Source of the DNA: Peptococcaceae bacterium
GTDB lineage: Bacteria > Bacillota > DSM-521 > Neomoorellales > Neomoorellaceae
Reading direction: 5' to 3'
NCBI GenBank assembly: GCA_003509545.1
Contig: DOLC01000096.1
Span: 13,919-22,970, forward strand
DNA length: 9,052 bases
Below, piece after piece: positions 1 to 5,657 of the stretch (position 1 is its first letter; the number at the start of each line of letters is the position of its first letter). The notes under the pieces were generated by a model. The model searched no databases. It saw only the letters and a program-made list of their open reading frames with translations, and was not told where the DNA came from. A program made the position numbers and the translations under genes.

Positions 1-401
1 CCCCCCCCCCCGCCGATAACAACGGCGGCCACGTAAAAGGGAATAAAGAGGGACGCCACTCCGCCGGCCCTTTCTATTATATAAGCGGCCAGGAAGGCTG
101 CTGCCGCCAGGCCGGCCCTCACCAGGCCCCCCTTGGCCCCGGGTCGCGCCCTGAGGCCGGCCTCCCCTAATGGGATGACGGTATAGTTTTCCTTCCGGGC
201 TTCCCGGCGGATCGCTTCCGGGTCGACCTCCCCGTCTACGATCAGCCTGCCGGTAGCCGGATTTAACCTTGCCCCGGTAACACCGGGGAGGGCCGCCACG
301 TTCCTTTCGAACCGGGCGGCACAGTCGAGTCAAGTAATGCCTTCTATCCTGAACACCCTTCCTCCGCCCGTCTCAGGGCTCGAGATCGAAGATGAAGACA
401 T
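1..401 (-). CDS. Heavy-metal P1B-type ATPase, N-terminal part, probable selenoprotein (UGA at HMA Cys)
   Basis: This is the N-terminal 133 codons of a probable CadA/ZntA-like cation-exporting ATPase; the gene leaves the window at base 1. The ATG at 401 is preceded by a purine-rich ribosome site (AGGAAGGGGG) 9 bases upstream. Residues 16-24 read VFRIEGIT then TGA, followed by LDCAARFERNVAALPG and then a normal HMA-fold tail (GRLIVDGEV, NYTVIPLG at about 72-79). Residues about 94-133 are hydrophobic and fit the first two membrane segments, ending VAAVVIGG. The TGA (330-332) replaces the first Cys of the HMA CxxC motif, so the protein would carry UxxC. Frame, composition and domain remain intact after the TGA, which argues against decay. 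The arsR repressor lies 19 bases upstream in the same unit. Metal specificity is inferred (Cd/Zn/Pb class) from the repressor type. The alternatives are a nonsense mutation or a sequencing error. The ATPase core is not visible. Confidence 0.8.
292..332 (-). promoter_or_regulatory. Putative bacterial SECIS element after in-frame UGA
   Basis: Starting at the TGA (332-330), the minus strand folds into a hairpin: GCCGCC (320-315) pairs with GGCGGC (297-292), then a small 2x2 internal loop, then GUUC (312-309) pairs with GAAC (303-300), closed by the five-base loop GAAAG (308-304). The loop starts 21 bases after the UGA and its first base is G. Both properties fit the published description of bacterial SECIS elements, which sit inside the reading frame just downstream of UGA and place a G at the start of the apical loop for SelB. 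Caveat: part of the stem is built from GCC/GCG alanine codons, so some pairing could be chance in GC-rich DNA. Confidence 0.65.
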
Positions 402-420
402 TAAACCCAGCCCCCTTCCT

Positions 421-798
421 CTATACCTCGCCTAAATGCTTGATAACCTCCTCCACCAGGTTGCCCACATGGGGGTCGGCCAGACGGTAGTATACCCGTT
501 TGCCTTCCTTGCGGTACCTTACCAGCCCCAGGTAATGGAGCAGCCGCAAATGGTAGGAAGCCGTCGCCGTGGTGCTGCCCAGGAGGGCGGCCACATCGCA
601 GACACAAAGTTCGGTTTGGCCTAAGGCATAAAGGATCTTTACCCGTGCATCGTCGGCCAGAGCTTTGAAGATGGTGGCTATTCCTTCTAATTTGTCCACC
701 CTGGGCTTGAGCGTGTTTATAACTTCCTCGTTGACCGAGTAGGCTTGACATATCGGAGCCTCCCGGTCTTCTTCATGGCGGGAAAGTTTAAGGGGCAT
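421..798 (-). CDS. ArsR/SmtB-family metal-sensing repressor, CadC-like
   Basis: A 125-residue winged-helix repressor that would release DNA on binding a soft or divalent metal and so switch on the ATPase gene downstream. The ELCVCD motif (63-68, Cys65 and Cys67) is the alpha3N thiolate site of ArsR/CadC proteins, and Cys17 in the N-terminal extension aligns with CadC Cys7. The second CadC N-terminal Cys (Cys11) aligns with Ser21 here. The recognition helix region is TATASYHLRLLHYLGLV (77-93). The C-terminal helix keeps the alpha5 zinc site D108-x-H110 and H121-x-x-E124, so both classical metal sites are present. The ATG at 798 follows a GGGAGG ribosome site. The promoter and dyad at 813-871 fit autoregulation. 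Family is confident; the exact metal is not. Confidence 0.92.
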   Translation of the reverse strand: MPLKLSRHEEDREAPICQAYSVNEEVINTLKPRVDKLEGIATIFKALADDARVKILYALGQTELCVCDVAALLGSTTATASYHLRLLHYLGLVRYRKEGKRVYYRLADPHVGNLVEEVIKHLGEV

Positions 799-812
799 AC
801 CGATCCTCCCTT

Positions 813-871
813 ATTCAAACGTTCAAAAGATAATTTGATTATATTTTAAGCCTAGTCCCTCCTAGCGTCAA
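813..871 (-). promoter_or_regulatory. arsR promoter with overlapping operator-like dyad
   Basis: On the minus strand a -35 box TTGACG (866-871) is separated by 17 bases from TAAAAT (843-848); a TATAAT lies at 838-843. Overlapping the expected transcription start is the imperfect dyad TCAAATTATCTTTTGA (838-823) followed by another TTTGAA half-site (819-814). AT-rich TCAAA-N6-TTTGA dyads resemble SmtB/CadC operators, so this is the likely repressor-binding site. Confidence 0.6.
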
Positions 872-1034
872 CTCCTGGGGAGATCTTTCCCGGAGTCACG
901 TTTGAAGCCTGAGATACAGAAAGCCTTGTGGTTATTGGTTTGGAGCCACTTCCACCTTTTGGCATCTTCAGATGGTGCCGCGTAAGAAATCCAGAGGTAT
1001 CAAGCCTTTCCGTGATCGCCTTCAAACCTAGGCC
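872..1034. other. Unassigned intergenic stretch between two transcription units
   Basis: No supported gene. An 8-base inverted repeat (GTTTGAAG at 900-907, CTTCAAAC at 1020-1027) brackets most of it. Smaller hairpins occur inside, such as CATC-TGAA-GATG near 975 on the minus strand and ACTCCGGG/CCC..GGAGT near 872-898. A 62-codon minus-strand frame crosses it but would start with TTG in the tail of the terminator, has no ribosome site and resembles nothing I recognise. It could be a relic of a small mobile element. Confidence 0.3.
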
Positions 1035-1038
1035 GGAC

Positions 1039-1074
1039 AAAAAAGAGAGGGCCTACCAACCGTACAGCCCTCTC
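1039..1074 (-). terminator. Rho-independent terminator of the molybdenum cofactor operon
   Basis: Read leftward, GAGAGGGC (1074-1067) pairs perfectly with GCCCTCTC (1052-1045) across a 14-base loop and is followed at once by six T residues (1044-1039). It lies about 95 bases after the mogA stop and separates this operon from the arsR unit. The plus strand is only pyrimidine-rich beyond the stem, so rightward termination would be weak. Confidence 0.9.
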
Positions 1075-1166
1075 CTTCTCCTCTTTTCACCGTGTAATGC
1101 CTAAATCTTCTTCCCGGCAGCCTAGATATCCCTGTCTGGTTTAGATCTCCGGCAACCCGCCGGCCT

Positions 1167-1679
1167 TTACCCTTGCGTCTGGCCTACTTCCTGGCGGGCG
1201 CATTCGGATACCTCGCCCCTGAGTACCGCCAGGCCGTGGGGCAGGGCGGGCAAGATGGCCTCCAGGTTTTCCCTGACCCCACGGGGGCTTCCGGGGAGAT
1301 TAACAATCAGGGTTCTGCCGCGGATGCCGGCCACGGCACGGGACAGCATAGCCTGGGGTGTGGCCTTCAGGCCGGCCGCCCGCATAGCCTCCGGCAGCCC
1401 CGGTACTTCCCGTTCGATAACGTCTCGCGTGGCTTCTGGGGTAACGTCCCGGGGTCCGAAGCCCGTACCGCCGGTGGTCAATACCAGATCGGCTCCCACC
1501 TCGTCACAAAATTGACGCAATTTGGCGGCCAGGGTCTGCCGGTCGTCAGGGACCACGGCATAGGCCACCACCTCCCCTCCCAGGCGGGCCAGCAACTCTC
1601 GTATCACACCGGCGCTCCGATCTTCCCGCTCTCCCCGGGAGCCTTTATCGCTGGCCGTCAAGATGGCCACCCGGATCAT
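1167..1679 (-). CDS. mogA: Molybdopterin adenylyltransferase (MogA/MoaB family)
   Basis: A 170-residue cytoplasmic protein that activates molybdopterin with ATP to give MPT-AMP, the substrate of MoeA. It shows the MoaB/Mog fold signature: ILTASDKGSRGE at 6-17, TGGTG at 69-73 with the RDVTPEAT loop at 77-84 (Asp78 is in the position of a catalytic aspartate in this family), and LPGSPRG at 128-134. Length is usual for MogA. Its ATG overlaps the stop of the MOSC gene in an ATGA (1676-1679), indicating translational coupling. It is the last gene before the terminator. MogA and MoaB are hard to tell apart from sequence alone; the pathway step is the same in bacteria that have only one of them. Confidence 0.93.
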   Translation of the reverse strand: MIRVAILTASDKGSRGEREDRSAGVIRELLARLGGEVVAYAVVPDDRQTLAAKLRQFCDEVGADLVLTTGGTGFGPRDVTPEATRDVIEREVPGLPEAMRAAGLKATPQAMLSRAVAGIRGRTLIVNLPGSPRGVRENLEAILPALPHGLAVLRGEVSECARQEVGQTQG

Positions 1680-2113
1680 TCTTCCACCACCTCGACGGCA
1701 TCGCCCACCTGCACTGGGCCTCCCTGGAGCACCGCCACGAAAATCCCTTCACGGGGCATGACGCAGTCGCCGGCCTGATAATAAACGGCACAGCGCTCGT
1801 GGCACACCTTGCCGATCTGGGTTACCTCTACCAGAGCATGGGACCCGATCCTCAACCTGTCGCCGGGCTTAAGGGCGGTCAGGTTCAGCCCCTCGGTGGT
1901 CAAATTCTCCGCGAAGTCTCCCGGACCCACCTTCAGCCCCTTGGCCTGCATTTTATGGATGCTCTCCAGGGCCAGGAGGCTCACCTGTCGGTGCCAGGGC
2001 CCGGCATGGGCATCCCCGGCCAGGCCGTGCTGGGGTACCAGTTCCCCTTTACCTACGTTCTTTTTCCGCTGTCCCTTTTGCTCACTTATACATACCGCTA
2101 CGATGCGTCCCAC
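1676..2113 (-). CDS. MOSC-domain protein
   Basis: A 145-residue single-domain MOSC protein. MOSC is the C-terminal domain of eukaryotic Moco sulfurases and of the YiiM/YcbX proteins, and is thought to bind Moco or carry sulfur. The signature is GLAGDAHAGPWHRQVSLL (30-47), GDFAENLT (65-72), and the VTQIGKVCHERC stretch (97-108) followed by GDCVMPREGIF (115-125), giving Cys104, Cys108 and Cys117 as candidate sulfur carriers. I chose the GTG at 2113 because GGAGGGAG lies 7 bases upstream; a longer GTG start at 2137 is possible but lacks a comparable site. It overlaps the end of moaC by 16 bases and mogA by 4. Stand-alone MOSC genes next to mogA in anaerobes suggest a role in cofactor sulfuration or delivery, but the substrate is unknown. 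Confidence 0.88.
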   Translation of the reverse strand: MGRIVAVCISEQKGQRKKNVGKGELVPQHGLAGDAHAGPWHRQVSLLALESIHKMQAKGLKVGPGDFAENLTTEGLNLTALKPGDRLRIGSHALVEVTQIGKVCHERCAVYYQAGDCVMPREGIFVAVLQGGPVQVGDAVEVVEE

Positions 2114-2601
2114 GGTTCTTCTCCCTCCCTCTTCCACGTGCCGCTACGGCCGCCGCTCTTTTCCACCAGGCGGACATCCGTGATGACCATACCACGGTCC
2201 ACGGCTTTACACATGTCGTAAACGGTCAAGGCCGCCACGCTCACGGCCGTAAGGGCTTCCATTTCCACGCCTGTCTGACCCTTGGTCTTTATCCTTCCTT
2301 CGATTTCGAGGACACCGCCGCCCGAATCCCGGAATTCTACCGAGGCACTTGTCAAGTTCAGGGGATGGCACAAGGGAATCAACTCGCCCGTCCTCTTGGC
2401 GGCCATGATCCCGGCCACCCGGGCGACGGCCAGGACATCTCCCTTGGGAACCCTGCCCGCCAAGATAAGCCGCAGGGTTTCCGGGTTCATGACCACCCTG
2501 GCCCGGGCGACGGCCACCCGCTCGGTTACGGCCTTCGCCCCGACGTCAACCATCCGCGCCTGTCCCTTGGCATCTAGATGGGTCAAGGTATTACCGCTCA
2601 T
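2098..2601 (-). CDS. moaC: Cyclic pyranopterin monophosphate synthase MoaC
   Basis: A 167-residue cytoplasmic enzyme, usual length, that converts the MoaA product (3',8-cyclo-7,8-dihydro-GTP) to cyclic pyranopterin monophosphate, the first stable Moco intermediate. Key family motifs are all present: LTHLD near the start, PLCHPL at 76-81, GVEMEALTA at 111-119, DMCKAVDRGM at 129-138 (Asp129 and Lys132 in the active-site motif) and EKSGGRSG at 147-154. The ATG at 2601 has GGGAGG 11 bases upstream, inside the 3' end of moaA, whose stop is only 7 bases away. The C-terminal tail after about 155 is variable and overlaps the MOSC gene. Confidence 0.96.
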   Translation of the reverse strand: MSGNTLTHLDAKGQARMVDVGAKAVTERVAVARARVVMNPETLRLILAGRVPKGDVLAVARVAGIMAAKRTGELIPLCHPLNLTSASVEFRDSGGGVLEIEGRIKTKGQTGVEMEALTAVSVAALTVYDMCKAVDRGMVITDVRLVEKSGGRSGTWKREGEEPWDAS

Positions 2602-2608
2602 GAAGTTG

Positions 2609-3580
2609 TTAACCTCCCAGCTGAGACATAACCCGCGACTGCTCCCACCCTTCCTCCAAGTGGTGCCGCCGGGGTTTAAGGGCCACCGCCCGCCGGAATA
2701 AGTCCACCAGTTCCTCCCGGGAAGCTCCCTTACGCAGCGGGGTCTTGACGTCTATTTCCCCTTCCCAGTAGAGGCAGGGGCGCAATTTCCCGTCGGCGGT
2801 GAGCCTCAACCGGTTGCACCGGTGACAGAAATGCTCGCTCAAGGCGCCGATAAAGCCGATGCTCCCCGGGCCGCCCTCCACCCGGAAGCTCCGGGCCGGC
2901 CCGCAGCCGCGCAGATCTTCCAGGGGTTCTAAGGTGAATTCTTCCTCCACTTTCCGTCGGATCTCGGCCACCGGTACGTAGGCAGCCCGCCCGGCGGCGG
3001 CCGTACCGATGGGCATCAACTCAATGAAGCGAACGTGGAGGGGCTCATGGCGGGCCAGACGGGCAAAATCCAGGATCTCGTCATCGTTGAAACCCCGCAC
3101 CACTACCACGTTCAGTTTTACCGGGGTAAGGCCCACCGTGAGGGCAGCCCTGATCCCCCGCCGTACGCTCTCCAGGTTTCCCACCCTCGTAATGTAGCGA
3201 TAGCGCTCCGGCCGGAGGCTGTCCAGGCTGATGTTCACCCGCCCAAGGCCGGCCTCCTTCAAGGGCCGGGCCAAAGGTCCCAGGAGCACGCCGTTGGTGG
3301 TGAGGGATACCTCTTCCAGGCCGGGAAGGGCGGTCAACCGGCTTACCAAGCCTACCACGTTTTTGCGGACCAGGGGCTCCCCTCCCGTCAACCTGACCTG
3401 CCGGATACCGACCCGCACGGCGGCCTCCACCAGGGTTACGATTTCCTCCAGGCGCAAAATATCATCGTGGCTCTTCAAAGGAACTCCCGCGGCCGGCATG
3501 CAGTAACGGCAGCGCAGGTTACAGCGATCGGTGATGGATACCCGCATGTAGCTTATCCGGCGACCGAAGCGGTCTTCCAC
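2609..3580 (-). CDS. moaA: GTP 3',8-cyclase MoaA (radical SAM)
   Basis: A 323-residue radical SAM enzyme that starts molybdopterin synthesis by cyclising GTP. The N-terminal cluster motif C20-NLR-C24-RY-C27 binds the SAM-cleaving [4Fe-4S] cluster; TGGEPL (65-70) is the SAM-binding GGE motif. The C-terminal substrate cluster is C252-x2-C255-x13-C269, the exact MoaA spacing. The protein ends in GG, as MoaA proteins do and as activity requires. The GTG start at 3580 has GAGGAG about 9 bases upstream, and the gene begins 24 bases after the preceding moeA fusion. Identity and completeness are clear. Confidence 0.97.
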   Translation of the reverse strand: MEDRFGRRISYMRVSITDRCNLRCRYCMPAAGVPLKSHDDILRLEEIVTLVEAAVRVGIRQVRLTGGEPLVRKNVVGLVSRLTALPGLEEVSLTTNGVLLGPLARPLKEAGLGRVNISLDSLRPERYRYITRVGNLESVRRGIRAALTVGLTPVKLNVVVVRGFNDDEILDFARLARHEPLHVRFIELMPIGTAAAGRAAYVPVAEIRRKVEEEFTLEPLEDLRGCGPARSFRVEGGPGSIGFIGALSEHFCHRCNRLRLTADGKLRPCLYWEGEIDVKTPLRKGASREELVDLFRRAVALKPRRHHLEEGWEQSRVMSQLGG

Positions 3581-3604
3581 CGGCCTTCACTCCTCAGGAA
3601 ATAT

Positions 3605-5533
3605 CTAGTAGTTCTTCCAGACAACCTTACCGCAATCCCGCAGGTCGTACCCTCTCCATCGCGAAGCTTCTTCCAAGAATTCCCGGCTGCATATGGTTTG
3701 GATCAGGTCCCGGATCCCCTGTTCTTCCCACGTCTCGCGCAAAAAACAGAGATCCAGGCGCTCGGCGGCCAGGGGGAGGAAATCCAAGCCGTAAACCCGG
3801 GCGGCGGCATAAATGCCCAGGCCGGCGTCGGCCCGCCCGGAGGCCACCGCCGCGGCTACTCCCAGATGGGTGAACTCCTCCCTGTCGTACCCTTTGATCT
3901 CTTCCCCTTTGATGCCCAGCCTCTCCAGGTTGGTGTCCAGGAAAAGCCGCATGCCGGAACCCACCGGACGGTTCACAAAAGTTATATCCGGTCGGGTTAA
4001 ATCCTGTAAATCATTAATGCCTTTAGGATTGCCGGGAGCCACCATCAGGCCCACCTGCCGGTAGGCGAGATTGATTAACAGGGCCTCCCGGCCGGCGAGG
4101 AGCTTTTCCACGTAGGACACGTTATATTCGCCCGTCGCAGGGTCCCAGAGGGTAAGGCTTGCCCCGTGGGCCTCCCCTTGCCGCAGGGCCTGGAGGCCTC
4201 CTAAGCTCCCCACCGGCGAGATGGTCAAAGACCTTCCCGGGTACAGCTGGCGCATTACCGTCCCCAGAATATCCAGTAGGGGATCGCCGCTGCCGCTGAC
4301 CAGTACCGCGGCCTCGATATCCGTTAAGTCCCTCAGGAGGCTCACCTCTACTTCTGCGCCGGCGGGAAAGCCCTCCGACTCTAGAGGAATACGCAGGATA
4401 CCGTCGGCCCGGGCCAGAGTGGTGAGGGCCCCCGCGCCCCTTCCCAAAGGCACGGCCGTAAGCTTGTCTCCTATCCGGGCGAGGCGCAGGCGGACGAAAT
4501 CCTCCCTTCCCAGGGCGGACGGGATCTTGCGGTTCAATACCGCCCGGGAGATAGCCCGCCGGGGAACCGGCAACCCCTGCTTTTCGTAGAGGAGGGGCCG
4601 GACGAAAAGGTCGGCGCACAAGGCGGCGGAAACGGGGTATCCCGGTATCCCTATCACCGGCTTCCCCTCTATAACCCCCAAGATTGCCGGTTTGCCCGGC
4701 CGGGTGGCCACCCCATGGGTCAAAACCCGGCCCAATTCGGCTATCAACCGGGCCGTATAATCCTCCCTCCCGGCCGAAGAGCCGGCATTGATCAGCACCA
4801 TGTCCGCCGTCTCCAGGGCCGCTCGGAGCCTAGCCTTTAGGAGATCGTAATCATCAGGGGTTATGGGAAAGACTTCCGGGTCTCCCCCCCATTCCTGCAC
4901 CATTCCCGCCAACATAGCGCTGTTAGAATCGAGGATCTGCCCCGGCAGGGGATGGGGATTGGGGTCCACCAGCTCGCTGCCGGTAGGCAGGATTGCCACC
5001 CGCGGCCGGGGATAGACCGCAACTTCCACCACGCCGGCGGACAGCAGGAGACCCAGATCCACGGGCCGCAATCGATGATTGGCGGGGAGCAGCATTTCCC
5101 CGGCCAGTATGTCCTCTCCCGGCTGCCGGACATGCTGCCAGGGAACGGCGGGCGAACGGATCTCCACCACTCCCTCTTCCGGGAAATTCAGGTGCTCCAG
5201 CATAATCACGGCGTCGCATCCCGGAGGCAGGGGATCCCCGGTATCCACTACTACCGCCTCTTCGCCCAGCCTCATCCTCCGCGGGGCTTCCTCTGAGGCG
5301 CCGAAGGTATCTTCCGCCTTCACGGCGACTCCGTCCATGGCCGCTCCGGCATAATGGGGCGAGGACAGGACGGCGTAAACCGGTTCGGACGTGACCCTTC
5401 CCAGGGCCGTGCGGGTGGGCTGTTTCTCTCCCCGGCCAGGTGCTAGAGATCCCGCCCTGCGCAGAACCTCCCTGTACTCCTCCAGGGCTTCCTGCCAGGG
5501 ACGGTTATCCAGAAAAACCTTTACCCGCTGCAA
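3605..5533 (-). CDS. MoeA-type molybdopterin molybdenumtransferase fused to PBP-like (LysR substrate-binding type) domain
   Basis: A 642-residue protein with two parts. Residues 1 to about 402 are MoeA: AAMDGVAVKAEDT (64-76), DTGDPLPPGCDAVIMLEH (97-114), LPTGSEL (182-188), GSSAGREDYT (251-260), TRPGKP (277-282) and GIPGYPVSA (295-303). Residues about 405-642 are a PBP-like domain of the LysR/molybdate-binding kind (VSGSGDPLLD at 412-421, NRPVGSGMR, a GRADAGLGIYAAA stretch). No helix-turn-helix and no signal peptide are visible, so it acts in the cytoplasm. The MoeA part would insert Mo or W into MPT-AMP. The fused domain plausibly binds the oxyanion or senses cofactor; this is inference. The start is TTG at 5533, with a GGGGGG site 7 bases upstream and an in-frame TAG just before it, leaving little alternative. 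This fusion architecture is known in Firmicutes and archaea. Confidence 0.93.
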   Translation of the reverse strand: MQRVKVFLDNRPWQEALEEYREVLRRAGSLAPGRGEKQPTRTALGRVTSEPVYAVLSSPHYAGAAMDGVAVKAEDTFGASEEAPRRMRLGEEAVVVDTGDPLPPGCDAVIMLEHLNFPEEGVVEIRSPAVPWQHVRQPGEDILAGEMLLPANHRLRPVDLGLLLSAGVVEVAVYPRPRVAILPTGSELVDPNPHPLPGQILDSNSAMLAGMVQEWGGDPEVFPITPDDYDLLKARLRAALETADMVLINAGSSAGREDYTARLIAELGRVLTHGVATRPGKPAILGVIEGKPVIGIPGYPVSAALCADLFVRPLLYEKQGLPVPRRAISRAVLNRKIPSALGREDFVRLRLARIGDKLTAVPLGRGAGALTTLARADGILRIPLESEGFPAGAEVEVSLLRDLTDIEAAVLVSGSGDPLLDILGTVMRQLYPGRSLTISPVGSLGGLQALRQGEAHGASLTLWDPATGEYNVSYVEKLLAGREALLINLAYRQVGLMVAPGNPKGINDLQDLTRPDITFVNRPVGSGMRLFLDTNLERLGIKGEEIKGYDREEFTHLGVAAAVASGRADAGLGIYAAARVYGLDFLPLAAERLDLCFLRETWEEQGIRDLIQTICSREFLEEASRWRGYDLRDCGKVVWKNY

Positions 5534-5566
5534 TATAATGCCCCCCTACCTTTCCCTTGGAAATCT

Positions 5567-5599
5567 CCGGAGGAGCCCGGCTGCCTAGCCTTCCTCCGG
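5567..5599 (-). other. Perfect stem-loop in the gap between the two moeA genes
   Basis: The 124-base gap between moeA and the moeA fusion is the longest within the operon. It contains CCGGAGGA (5567-5574) pairing with TCCTCCGG (5592-5599), with an inner GGCT/AGCC helix (5579-5582, 5587-5590). Reading leftward it is followed by AGATTTCC rather than a T run, so it is not a standard terminator. It may mark an RNA-processing or stability site, or just pairing in GC-rich DNA. Confidence 0.4.
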
Positions 5600-5657
5600 C
5601 CCTTTTCCCGGCCGTCCGCGCCTGGAGGTGTCTATTCCCCCAAAGCAACGACCGGAT

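Noticed and set aside
1..11. Run of eleven C at the left edge (a G run in the ATPase frame).
   Set aside because: It falls where the P1B ATPase has a GG-rich turn (VIGG), but its length and position at the very edge also fit a contig end or a homopolymer error. Nothing can be concluded from it.
852..1040. A 62-codon minus-strand open frame in the intergenic region.
   Set aside because: It starts with TTG in the T tract of a terminator, lacks a ribosome site, overlaps the arsR promoter and has no recognisable domain.
1149..1163. CCGGC-AACCC-GCCGG hairpin just after the mogA stop as a terminator.
   Set aside because: It has no T tract on either side; the perfect stem with six T residues at 1039-1074 is the better terminator.
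3035..4000. Long plus-strand open frame (321 codons) opposite moaA and the moeA fusion.
   Set aside because: It is antisense to two well-supported genes with complete family motifs, and its protein is Pro/Gly/His-rich without domain features, as expected from a GC-rich shadow frame.
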